Shown here piece by piece: positions 52,587 to 61,329 of a stretch of DNA of 64,000 nucleotides (the stretch's first letter is position 1; every line of letters begins with the position of its first letter). This stretch comes from Halogranum rubrum (GTDB taxonomy: Archaea > Halobacteriota > Halobacteria > Halobacteriales > Haloferacaceae). The position numbers and the translations under genes were made by a program. Under the pieces are notes generated by a model that worked only from the letters and a program-made list of their open reading frames with translations, was not told the DNA's origin and did not search any database. Location: contig NZ_FOTC01000001.1 of the NCBI RefSeq assembly GCF_900114455.1, forward strand, positions 124,001 to 188,000, given 5' to 3'.

Positions 52587-54116
52587 TCAGGCCAAGAAGA
52601 CGTGTCGCGGTCGGTCGGCGAGCACGTCGCGTCCCCACGAGACCGTATCACGGAAGGCCTCAGAGCGGAAGAAGCCCATCGCGTCGTCCTTCGAGCGCCA
52701 CTGGCTGGCGATGAACATGTCGTTTTCGTCCTCCTGATTCACCATCAGGTCGGTGTCGTGGTGGCCCTCCATGTCGTCCAGCAGACCCCCGACGACGCCG
52801 AACTTCTCGACGAAGTCCTCGCGGTGTTCGGGTTTGACGGTGTAGAACATCCCCATCGTGCCGAACCCGGACTCCTCGCCCGCGCGTTCGACGATTCCCG
52901 GTAACTCCGAGAGGAATCCTGCCGCTGTGTCGGCGGCGCTCGCCGTCTCCCAGATGCTGACGACGGCCGAGCGGTCGCGTTCGTTCGCGCCGTATACGGC
53001 CGTCTTGACGTGCGTGCCGTAGTGGTCGAAGTTCTTGCGCAGACCGTCGACTTCCTCGAACAACTCGTCGGCGTCGGCCTCCGAGTAGAGCACCGTCGCG
53101 TACACGTCCTCGCCGTGCGGCTTGCCCGCGTAGATGTTCAGGTCCGACAACTCGCCGCGGATGTCCTCTTCGTCGTCTTCGTCGCCGTCCTCTCCGCCGT
53201 GGGGGTGGCCCGCCTCGTCGCCGTGGTCGTGGTGACCCCCGCTCTCGCCGTGGTGGCCTCCTTCGTCGCTACCGTGACCGTGATGGCCGCCCTCTCCGTG
53301 GCCGTGTGCGTGTGCATGCGCACCCTCGTGTTCGCTCGTCGGCACCGACTCGCCGTCGAGGTACGCGCCGAGGTCCGACGGCGGGAAGCGTCGCCCGACG
53401 TAGAAGTCGCCGAACTCACCGTAGCGCGAAGAGGCCTCGTCGAAGCGCATCTCGTAGACGATGTCCTTGATGTGTGCGGGGTCGTCCGAGAACAGCGTCA
53501 CGCCCCACTCGTGGTCGTCGAAGCCGACGGAGGAGGCGATGACCTGTTTGATCTTTCCGGCGTACTCTTTTCCGACCTCGCCGTGACCGGACATCAACTC
53601 GGCGCGCTCCTCGAAGGAGAGGTCGTACCAGTTGTCCTGTTCGCCACGACGTTTGCTCATCGGGTAGAACGAGACGTACTCGTCGTCCGGAATGTCGGGT
53701 TTGAGTTTCCCCTCAATGTAGCGGCGGAGGCCGGTGTCGATGTCGTCTTTGTTCCCTTCGAACCAGTCGTCGGAGACGTAGCCCGAGACTTCGGTGACGG
53801 AGACGTAGGAGGTCGGTTGCTCCGTGACCGCGGCGAGCGCCGTCTGTTCGAAGCGGCGCTCTGCGGTCGACAGTGCGTCCAGCGTCGGGCGGAAGTGCAC
53901 GACGAGCAGGTCGGCTTTGTGTCCGAGCACCGAGAAGACCGCGGAGGCACCCTCGTCGGCATCGGCGACGGCCTCGTGGTCTTCGAGGTAGGTCACACCT
54001 TCGTCGACGGCCAACTGTCGTTCACGCTCGGGCGCGTCGCGCCAGGCGTCCCAGTCGATGCTGCGGAAGTCGTGCAGCACGTACCACCCTTCGTCCGTCT
54101 GGGGTGCATTCGGCAT
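52587..54116 (-). CDS. pitA: PitA-like heme-binding protein: chlorite dismutase domain, His-rich linker, second ferredoxin-like domain
   Basis: 509 residues. Residues 1-250 form a chlorite dismutase/HemQ-like domain with the histidine segment LMSGHGEVGKEYAGKIKQ (H178), the probable axial heme ligand. A linker at about 259-318 is rich in His, Gly and Glu (about 15 histidines). A C-terminal domain (about 320-509) of monooxygenase-like ferredoxin fold follows. This matches haloarchaeal PitA fusions. A coproheme decarboxylase or heme/metal-handling role is likely; chlorite detoxification is not shown. It is divergent from the FNT channel gene. Confidence 0.88.
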   Translation of the reverse strand: MPNAPQTDEGWYVLHDFRSIDWDAWRDAPERERQLAVDEGVTYLEDHEAVADADEGASAVFSVLGHKADLLVVHFRPTLDALSTAERRFEQTALAAVTEQPTSYVSVTEVSGYVSDDWFEGNKDDIDTGLRRYIEGKLKPDIPDDEYVSFYPMSKRRGEQDNWYDLSFEERAELMSGHGEVGKEYAGKIKQVIASSVGFDDHEWGVTLFSDDPAHIKDIVYEMRFDEASSRYGEFGDFYVGRRFPPSDLGAYLDGESVPTSEHEGAHAHAHGHGEGGHHGHGSDEGGHHGESGGHHDHGDEAGHPHGGEDGDEDDEEDIRGELSDLNIYAGKPHGEDVYATVLYSEADADELFEEVDGLRKNFDHYGTHVKTAVYGANERDRSAVVSIWETASAADTAAGFLSELPGIVERAGEESGFGTMGMFYTVKPEHREDFVEKFGVVGGLLDDMEGHHDTDLMVNQEDENDMFIASQWRSKDDAMGFFRSEAFRDTVSWGRDVLADRPRHVFLA

Positions 54117-54208
54117 GTGCGGCCCTTAGGACCCTCCGGTAAAGGGGTTTGCGTGTTCTCTCTTTCGGCCCCAGCGGTTTTTTCACAGGATGGTGAACCT
54201 TCCGTCTG

Positions 54209-55060
54209 ATGACCAGCGACGACCCACAGGGCGCGAGTCTCTCGTACGAAAAGATACTCGAGCGCGAACTCGAGAACGCCCTCCGAGAGATAAACCGACC
54301 CTCCAAGGGGGTCTTCCTCTCGGGGGTCGCCGCTGGCCTCAACGTGAGTTTCGGCGCGCTGTTCATGGCGATGGCGCTCACCTTCTCGCCGAGTTTTCCC
54401 TCGCCACTCGTGAAACAGGTCACGCTCGCCCTCCTGTCGTCGGTCGGGTTTCTGTTCGTCGTCCTCGGCCAGACCGAACTGTTCACCGCCCACACGACGA
54501 TGGCCGTTCTGCCGGTGCTCGACGGGCGAACTAGTGTCCGCAAAGTCGGTCGACTGTGGGGGAACGTCTACGTCTCGAACCTCCTTGGTTGTGCCGCCTT
54601 CGCCGCATTCATCGCCGTCCTCGGTCCCGCGTTCGGCATCGTCACCCCGGCCGCCGCCGAGTCGCTCGCGACTGCCCTCGTCGACCACCCGTGGTGGGTC
54701 GTCCTCTTGAGCGGCGTCGTCGCCGGGTGGCTCATGGGGCTGATGACGTGGCTCGTCGCCGCGACGCGGGATACGGTCTCTCGAGTGCTCATCATCGTCA
54801 TCGTCGCCGCGGCTATCGGGTTCGCCCCGTTCCACCACGCACTCCTCGGTACGACGGAGGTGCTCACCGGACTCTTACTCGGACAGACCGTCTCCGTCGC
54901 CGACTACGGCCACTTCCTCCTGTGGACGACGCTCGGCAACGTACTCGGCGGGAGCGTTCTCGTCGCCCTCGTCAACTACGGCCACGTCGCACTCGCCGGC
55001 GACGTCGTCGACGTCGACTTCGAGGCGTCTACGGAGACAGAGAGAGACGAGAAGGCCTGA
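54209..55060 (+). CDS. Formate/nitrite transporter (FNT) family channel
   Basis: 283 residues with six transmembrane helices. GVFLSGVAAGLNVSFGALFMA opens the first, and GQTELFTAHTTMAVLPVL carries the Ω-loop-like element. FNT proteins conduct formate, nitrite, hydrosulfide or other small monocarboxylates as pentamers. The haloarchaeal members form a divergent group, so substrate is unclear. PadR follows 51 bp downstream. Confidence 0.9.
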   Translation: MTSDDPQGASLSYEKILERELENALREINRPSKGVFLSGVAAGLNVSFGALFMAMALTFSPSFPSPLVKQVTLALLSSVGFLFVVLGQTELFTAHTTMAVLPVLDGRTSVRKVGRLWGNVYVSNLLGCAAFAAFIAVLGPAFGIVTPAAAESLATALVDHPWWVVLLSGVVAGWLMGLMTWLVAATRDTVSRVLIIVIVAAAIGFAPFHHALLGTTEVLTGLLLGQTVSVADYGHFLLWTTLGNVLGGSVLVALVNYGHVALAGDVVDVDFEASTETERDEKA

Positions 55061-55110
55061 GACGGCCACAACCGAAACCCTTTCACGACCACCACAGGAA
55101 CGGACGGGCA

Positions 55111-55641
55111 ATGCGGAAAAGTGGACCGCCGAAAGGACTCATCTCGTACCTCGTGTTCGAACTCTTGGAGGAACGACCACGGTACGGCTACGAGATTCTC
55201 AAAGAGATTCACGACCTGAGCGGTGGTCACTGGGAACCGTCCTACGGCTCCGTCTACCCCATCCTCTACAAGTTCGAGGAGAAAGGCTGGGCCGAACGCG
55301 TCGAACGAGAGGACGAACCCGACCGGAAGTACTTCGCTCTCACCGACGCCGGTCGTGACGAACTGGAGGCCAAACGCGGCGAGTGTGGGACCAAAGCCCA
55401 CGAGTTCGCCGACGTCATCCTCGGGTTCTACCACGTCTACGTCACGTTCTCGACCGACGAGCGGTTCGACGTCGACTGTCCGGACGGCGACTGGTCGTTC
55501 GACGAACAGTTCAGCTCGTGGATAATCGAGCAGATGATTCGCCACCACGAACGCGACTTCGGTCGGTTCGAACGAATCGACGACACACCCGAGGAGTTCT
55601 ACGAACGCTGCGGCCTCGACCCGGCCGACCTGGAGGAGTGA
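55111..55641 (+). CDS. PadR family transcriptional regulator
   Basis: 176 residues from ATG 55111. Winged helix about 10-85: GLISYLVFELLEERPRYGYE, then WEPSYGSVYPILYKFEEKGW, the PadR signature. The C-terminal part has helices for dimerisation (HEFADVILGFYHVYV). It probably senses a small molecule. It follows the FNT gene and may regulate it or the divergent pitA. Confidence 0.92.
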   Translation: MRKSGPPKGLISYLVFELLEERPRYGYEILKEIHDLSGGHWEPSYGSVYPILYKFEEKGWAERVEREDEPDRKYFALTDAGRDELEAKRGECGTKAHEFADVILGFYHVYVTFSTDERFDVDCPDGDWSFDEQFSSWIIEQMIRHHERDFGRFERIDDTPEEFYERCGLDPADLEE

Positions 55642-55681
55642 CACTGTCACACCGATACCTGTCTCATTAGGTAGTCGACCT

Positions 55682-56131
55682 ATGCCGATAGGTTACTTCT
55701 ACTCTTTCAACATGTCCCCCACTGCTCCAGAGTCCATCTCCGTCGGACCGTCGATTCAGGACCATCCCACCGAAAGCGTCGTCGCTATCGGGACGAACCA
55801 GACCAACGCCGACCTACTTGAGGCGACCGCTCACTCGGCCGGGTGTCTGTTCGACTCGGTGACGTCCAGCGAGGGAATCGACGAGGTGCTCGCCGACCCG
55901 CACGCCGTCTCGCTCGCCGTCGTCGACGTTCGGTCCGTCACGAGTCGCGTCCAGCGACTCTGCCGCCGCCTCCACGAACAGGATATCTCGGTACTGTTGT
56001 TGACGACGCATCTCTCCCCGACGTTCGAGTCGGAACTTCGACACACGCCGGGTCTCACCGTCCACAAGAAACCGACAGAACGGGCGGAACTCGAGCAAGT
56101 CGTTCGTTCGCTCACGCTCGCACACCGGTAA
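55682..56131 (+). CDS. Receiver-like protein lacking the acidic pair
   Basis: 149 residues; ATG 55712 (MSPTAPES) is an alternative start and is followed by a more typical N-terminus. The core (VVAIGTNQTNADLLEA, SLAVVDVRSV, SVLLLTTHL, TVHKKPTERAELEQVV) has the beta-alpha order of a response-regulator receiver, with the phospho-acceptor D in VVDVRS and the lysine in KKP. The usual two acidic residues after beta-1 are missing, so phosphorylation is doubtful. No output domain. Confidence 0.65.
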   Translation: MPIGYFYSFNMSPTAPESISVGPSIQDHPTESVVAIGTNQTNADLLEATAHSAGCLFDSVTSSEGIDEVLADPHAVSLAVVDVRSVTSRVQRLCRRLHEQDISVLLLTTHLSPTFESELRHTPGLTVHKKPTERAELEQVVRSLTLAHR

Positions 56132-56284
56132 CGCGAACACCCGCGAACCCCGTCAAACACACAGTGGGGCCCCCGGCAGTATCCGCGTTCTCAGCCGTCT
56201 GACGTCTAGTCAGTCGGATAACTATTCCTTCCAAATTATTTATCTGTCGTCTGTTCTAACACCTGCCTCTAGAGCCGGAATGCC

Positions 56285-57949
56285 ATGAACGCTCCACACG
56301 ACAACCACTCATCCGCTCCCGAGCGCAGTCGGGTCGACGGGGTCTCCGGGTCAACCCCCGAACGGTCGCTCACGGAAGCGGGCTTCGACGCACTGCCGAC
56401 ACAGGTCGCGATACTGAACACCGACGCCGAAATCGTCTACACCAATCAGGCGTGGCGACGCTTCGGCGACGAGAACGGGATTCAAGGCCCAGCCCACACA
56501 CTCGGTGTGAACTACCTCCAAGTGTGCAAGTCGTCCGACGACGACGACGCACAGACCGCCGTAGCGGGAATCGAACGTGTCCTCCGTGAGGACCAAGACG
56601 AGTTCTCTTTCGAGTACCCCTGTCACGGGCCGGACGAACAGCGCTGGTTCACGATGCGTGCCATCCGCTTTCCGTTTCGGGATACGGAGTTCGTCCTCGT
56701 CGCCCACCTGAACATCACCGACCGCAAGGAGTCGGAACTCCGCGTCGCCACACAGAACGACGAAATCGAGACGTACAACCAGGTGAACACGCTCGTCCAC
56801 GACGTCGTCGACTCGCTCTTGGACGGCGTCACCCGCGACGAGGTCGAGTCGACGGTCTGTGACCAACTCGCATCCTCGCATCTCTACGGGTCTGCGCTCG
56901 TCGTCGCGCCGACACTCGACGGCGACGGTCTCTCGGTGCGAGAGGCATCGAACGCCGACGGCGACGCGTGGGTTGACGCCCTCAGTGGCGACCGGACGAC
57001 CCTCCCCGAACTCGACACGGCGCTTACCGACGCGACTGTCGAGGCAGTCCAGTATCTTCACGACGTACCGTCCGTCCCGGACGGTCTGAAGGACGTCGCT
57101 CTCGACGGTGGCTACCGCTCTTTCGCGCTCATCCCCATCTCGTATCTCGGCCACACCTACGGCGTCCTCGTCGTCAACGCACTCCGTCCGGAGGCGTTCG
57201 GCGAGAGCGAGCGACACGCCTTCGAAGTACTCGGCGAGACTATCGGCTACGCCATCAACGCCGTCGAGAACCGACGTCTCCTCTTTGCGGACACGCTGAC
57301 CGAACTAGAACTGACCGTCGGTGCTGGCTCGACGCTCGCCGGTCTCGCCTCGGCAGCAGAGTGCACGCTCGACGTCGACGGCGTCATCCCCAGTCCCGCA
57401 GGACTCCACTGCTACCTCCGGGTCCGCGAGGCCGCACCGAGCAACGTCGTCGATCACGCGGAGACGACCGAGGGTATCGAACGAACGCGAATCCTCGAGG
57501 ACGGTGCTACGGGCGGAACCGTCGAGTGTACCCTCACGGAGTCGCCGCTTCGCGTCCTCCTCGATTCGGGGGCGACTGTCTCGCCCGTCCGGGTGACGCC
57601 CGGGTCGATGCACATCCACGCCGTCGTCCCACCGGAGACGGACATCCGGTTGCTCGTCGAGGGGTTCACGATGGCGCACCCCTCGGCCGAACTCGTCGCA
57701 AAGCGGGAACGAGACCGGACCGTCCGGTCGGTCGAAGGGTTCCGTGAACATCTCCGAACGACGCTCACCGACCGTCAGCGGCAGGTAGTGGAGGCCGCCT
57801 ACCGCGGCGGCTACTTCGCCCAACCTCGGCAGAGTTCCGGCGGGGAACTCGCCGAGACGTTCGACATCGCCGGGCCGACGTTCCACCAACATCTCCAAGC
57901 GGGGCTCAACAAACTGACCGGTCTCGCGTTCGACGAGAGTCGCCACTGA
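56285..57949 (+). CDS. PAS-GAF-HTH_10 transcriptional regulator (bacterio-opsin activator type)
   Basis: 554 residues. A PAS domain spans about 35-150 (ILNTDAEIVYTNQAWRRF), a GAF-like domain about 180-330, a bacterio-opsin activator-type connector region about 340-490 and an HTH_10 at the C-terminus (LTDRQRQVVEAAYRGGYF..., TFHQHLQAGLNKL). Such proteins are one-component sensors of redox or ligands in haloarchaea. The target genes are unknown. A TATA-like attatttat lies about 40-50 bp upstream. Confidence 0.9.
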   Translation: MNAPHDNHSSAPERSRVDGVSGSTPERSLTEAGFDALPTQVAILNTDAEIVYTNQAWRRFGDENGIQGPAHTLGVNYLQVCKSSDDDDAQTAVAGIERVLREDQDEFSFEYPCHGPDEQRWFTMRAIRFPFRDTEFVLVAHLNITDRKESELRVATQNDEIETYNQVNTLVHDVVDSLLDGVTRDEVESTVCDQLASSHLYGSALVVAPTLDGDGLSVREASNADGDAWVDALSGDRTTLPELDTALTDATVEAVQYLHDVPSVPDGLKDVALDGGYRSFALIPISYLGHTYGVLVVNALRPEAFGESERHAFEVLGETIGYAINAVENRRLLFADTLTELELTVGAGSTLAGLASAAECTLDVDGVIPSPAGLHCYLRVREAAPSNVVDHAETTEGIERTRILEDGATGGTVECTLTESPLRVLLDSGATVSPVRVTPGSMHIHAVVPPETDIRLLVEGFTMAHPSAELVAKRERDRTVRSVEGFREHLRTTLTDRQRQVVEAAYRGGYFAQPRQSSGGELAETFDIAGPTFHQHLQAGLNKLTGLAFDESRH

Positions 57950-58069
57950 ACACGGTTGGAGTCGAAACGGCACTGGCAATCGTCGCGTACCGAAAAAAGC
58001 AGCGGGCGGTTCCGTTCGAAGCCGTTCGAATCTGTCCGAGGCCGTTCCAGTCCGTTTGCGTCCGGCGAC

Positions 58070-59296
58070 TCAGTACTGGTAGCTTCGAGCGGCCGCGTCG
58101 GAGTCGTCGTCGCTCGCCTCTATCTTCTCGCGGGCCTGCTCGAAGTCCTCGTGGGTGACCGTCGTCCGCTCGTCGCGGATGGCGTACATCCCCGCCTCCG
58201 TCGTCAGCGACGCGATATCTGCGCCGCTGTAGTCGTCTAACTCCTCGGCGAGTGCCTCGAAGTCGACGTCGTCGGCGATGTTCATGTTCCGCGTGTGGAT
58301 ACGCAGAATCTGCTCTCGACCTTCGACGGCGGGTTTCGGCACTTCGATGAGACGGTCGAACCGACCCGGTCGGAGGATGGCCTCGTCGAGCATGTCGAAG
58401 CGGTTCGTCGCCGCGATGATGCGAATCTCACCACGGTCCTCGAAGCCGTCCATCTCCGAGAGCAGTTGCATCATCGTCCGCTGGACTTCCGCGTCGCCGG
58501 AGGTCTTCGAGTCCGTCCGTTTGGCGGCGACGGCGTCTATCTCGTCGATGAAGATGACGGCGGGTTCGCGCTCGGAGGCGAGTTCGAACAGGTCGCGGAC
58601 GAGCCGTGACCCTTCGCCGATGAACTTCTGGACGAGTTCCGACCCGGCCATCTTGATGAAGGTGGCGTCGGTCTCGTTGGCGACGGCCTTCGCCAGCATC
58701 GTCTTCCCGGTGCCCGGCGGCCCGTGGAGGAGCACACCGGACGGCGGGTCGACGCCGACTTTCGCGAACTGTTCGGGGTTGACGAGCGGGTCCTCGACGG
58801 CTTCGCGCACCTCACGCACCTGCTCGTCGATACCGCCGATGTCGCTGTAGGTGACCGTCGGCGACTCGTCGACTTCCATCGCCTGCGCTCGGGCGTCGGT
58901 CTCGTTGTCGAGCAGCCGCTGCACGGCGAAGGAGTCGTTGATAGCGACACGGTCGCCCGGTTCGAGGTCGTCCTGTAGCTGCGGCGAGACGTCAGTGAGT
59001 ACCTCTTGGTTGTTGCCGTGTTGCTTGATGACGACGCCGTCGTCGGTGACCTCCTCGACGCTGGCGATGTAGAGAGAGGACGTCTTGAGCACTTCGTTCC
59101 GTCGCTTGAGGTGGTCGACTTCCTCTTGCAGGTCGTCACGGCGGTCGTCCGCTTCCTCCAATCGCTCGTCCAGTTCTTCGTTTACTTGCACGATGCGTGC
59201 GTAATGCTTTCGCATCGCGTCCAGCCGCTCGGCGTCCGACATATCGGGGTCGAGGTCCAACCGAGGTCGGTCTGGAAGAGACGGGCTGTGTGACAT
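58070..59296 (-). CDS. pan: Proteasome-activating nucleotidase (PAN)
   Basis: 408 residues. An N-terminal coiled coil (about 28-75), an OB domain (about 80-140) and a AAA+ domain with GPPGTGKT (near 195) and FIDEIDAVA (near 252), Arg finger RPGRFDR. It unfolds proteins for the 20S proteasome. The C-terminus is SYQY; the penultimate residue is Q and not the tyrosine of the canonical hydrophobic-Tyr-X motif. Haloarchaea often have two PAN paralogues, and only one lies here. Confidence 0.95.
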   Translation of the reverse strand: MSHSPSLPDRPRLDLDPDMSDAERLDAMRKHYARIVQVNEELDERLEEADDRRDDLQEEVDHLKRRNEVLKTSSLYIASVEEVTDDGVVIKQHGNNQEVLTDVSPQLQDDLEPGDRVAINDSFAVQRLLDNETDARAQAMEVDESPTVTYSDIGGIDEQVREVREAVEDPLVNPEQFAKVGVDPPSGVLLHGPPGTGKTMLAKAVANETDATFIKMAGSELVQKFIGEGSRLVRDLFELASEREPAVIFIDEIDAVAAKRTDSKTSGDAEVQRTMMQLLSEMDGFEDRGEIRIIAATNRFDMLDEAILRPGRFDRLIEVPKPAVEGREQILRIHTRNMNIADDVDFEALAEELDDYSGADIASLTTEAGMYAIRDERTTVTHEDFEQAREKIEASDDDSDAAARSYQY

Positions 59297-59398
59297 TCGT
59301 TACGTCCACGTTTGGTATCCGCGTAAATGTGCCTTTGGGTCGCGGGACGCGTTCGGTGGCCGACAGCCTCAAGACGCTCGAAATGGCGGATTCGAAAC

Positions 59399-61201
59399 CT
59401 ATTCGAGGTCCAATAGCTCGGCCATCCGGTCGAGGTAGTCGCCGTAGACCGAGAGGGCGTCTTCGATGGGTTCCGGCGAGGCCATGTCGACGCCGGCCGT
59501 CTCCAGAATCTCCATCGGGTAGGCACGGCCGCCCATCTCCAAGGCGTCGAGGTAGTCGGCGGCGGCGTCGTCGCCCTCCTCGCGGATGCGCTCGACGATG
59601 GAGACGGCGGCGCTGATACCCGTCGAGTACTGGTAGACGTAGTAGGAGTAGTAGAAGTGTGGAATCCGCATCCACTCGCGACGAATCGCGTCGTCGACGA
59701 CGGCGGGTTCGTAGAACTCCGCCTTCAGGTCGCCGTACAGTTCGTCGAACGTGTCGGGCGTGAGTGCGCCGTCACCCTCGGCGACTTCGTGAATCTGCTG
59801 TTCGAAGTCGGCGAACATCGTCTGACGGTAGAGCGTCGACCGGACGCGTTCGAGGTACTCGTCGAGGACGTGGGTCCGCAGTTCGTCGTCGTCGACGTTT
59901 TCGAGTAGATAGTGCGTCAGAAGCGTCTCGTTGACCGTTGAGGCGACTTCCGCGACGAAGATTTCGTAGCCCGAGTACTGCCACGGCTGTTCCTCCTTGG
60001 CCAACTCCGAATGTAGCGAGTGACCCAACTCGTGGGCCAAGGTGAACATCGAGGTGATGTCGTCTTGGTAGTTCATCATGATGAACGGCTGGGTGTCGTA
60101 CGTCCCCGAGGAGAACGCACCCGAGCGCTTCCCGCGGTTCTCGTAGACGTCGACCCAGCGGTTCTCCAGCCCGTCGGCGACGCGCTGTTGGTAGTCCTCG
60201 CCGAGCGGCGCGACGGCCTCGACGATGTACTCTTTGGCCTGCTCGTAGGGGATTTCGGGGCCTTCGTCGCCCGTCAGCGACATGTAGAGGTCCCACATCT
60301 GGAGTTCGTCGACGTCCAGCGCCTGTCGCTTCAAGTCGGCGTGGCGGTGAAGGTAGTCCAGGTTGTCGCGGACGGTGTCCAGCAGGTTGTCGTACACTTC
60401 GACGGGGACGTTCGGGCCGTTCAGCGACGCCTCGCGGGCCGTCTCGTAGTTCCGGGCACGAGCCAGCTTCACGTCCGTCTTGACGCTGTTCTTCAGCGCC
60501 GTCCCGACCGAGTTGCGCACGTCGGCCCACTCGTCGTAGAACTCCTCGTGGACGGTCTGGCGGAACTCGCGGTTCGGATGCTTCAGGAGCTTCGTGAAGT
60601 TGCCTTGCGAGATTTCGACGTCCTCGCCTTCGGGGTTCTCGACGGTGGGGAACGTCATGTCCGCGTTCGACAGCATGCTGTAGATGTCGCTCGATGCGCC
60701 CGTCACTTCCGAGAGTTCTGCGAGCAGTTCTTCGACTTCCGCCGAGCGGGTGTGCGGTTTCATCCGCAGCACGTCGTCGAAGTACTGTTCGTACTCCCCG
60801 AGGTCGGGTTCGTCGTCGACGAACGAGGCCAGTTCCTCCTCGTCGAGGTGCTGCTGGAGTTCCGGTTCGATGAAACTCGCCGCACTCTGGGCCTTCGAGG
60901 CGAGGGACTGCGCTCGTGCCGACAGCGCTTGATACTCCTGGTTGCGGGTGTCCTCGCTACTGCGAAGCTGCGCGTAGGAGGCGACTTTCGAGACGTCGCG
61001 CATGACGGCTTCCTCCAGTTCGAGCGCGTCGAGCAGTGTCTCGGCGTCCTCGGTGAGGCGCCCCTCGTACGCGCGGATGTCGTCGACACGGCTCTCGACG
61101 TCCTCGTAGGCCGTCTCCCACTCGTCCTCGTCGGCGTAGATGCTCTCGAGGTCCCACTTGTACTCCTCGTCGATGTCGCTCCGTTCGGGAACCGAACTCA
61201 T
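59399..61201 (-). CDS. pepF: Oligoendopeptidase F (M3 family)
   Basis: 600 residues from ATG 61201 (MSSVPERSDIDEEYKWD). The zinc motif HELGHSLH lies at about residue 385 in FTLAHELGHSLHSEL, with the third ligand E in EVASTVNE. It cleaves short peptides of 6-20 residues in the cytosol, finishing degradation of proteasome products. An upstream in-frame extension (32 residues) lacks conservation. Confidence 0.95.
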   Translation of the reverse strand: MSSVPERSDIDEEYKWDLESIYADEDEWETAYEDVESRVDDIRAYEGRLTEDAETLLDALELEEAVMRDVSKVASYAQLRSSEDTRNQEYQALSARAQSLASKAQSAASFIEPELQQHLDEEELASFVDDEPDLGEYEQYFDDVLRMKPHTRSAEVEELLAELSEVTGASSDIYSMLSNADMTFPTVENPEGEDVEISQGNFTKLLKHPNREFRQTVHEEFYDEWADVRNSVGTALKNSVKTDVKLARARNYETAREASLNGPNVPVEVYDNLLDTVRDNLDYLHRHADLKRQALDVDELQMWDLYMSLTGDEGPEIPYEQAKEYIVEAVAPLGEDYQQRVADGLENRWVDVYENRGKRSGAFSSGTYDTQPFIMMNYQDDITSMFTLAHELGHSLHSELAKEEQPWQYSGYEIFVAEVASTVNETLLTHYLLENVDDDELRTHVLDEYLERVRSTLYRQTMFADFEQQIHEVAEGDGALTPDTFDELYGDLKAEFYEPAVVDDAIRREWMRIPHFYYSYYVYQYSTGISAAVSIVERIREEGDDAAADYLDALEMGGRAYPMEILETAGVDMASPEPIEDALSVYGDYLDRMAELLDLE

Positions 61202-61329
61202 TGGGAGAGGGTCGGTCGTCGTAGTGGTAAGTCTTGTCGAACCGGTTGCGTACACGACACAGGAACAGCACAGTAGCTCGCTTCTGACGCGACCCACGCG
61301 CCTTTGTCACCCCCACGTGAACACGCCCC

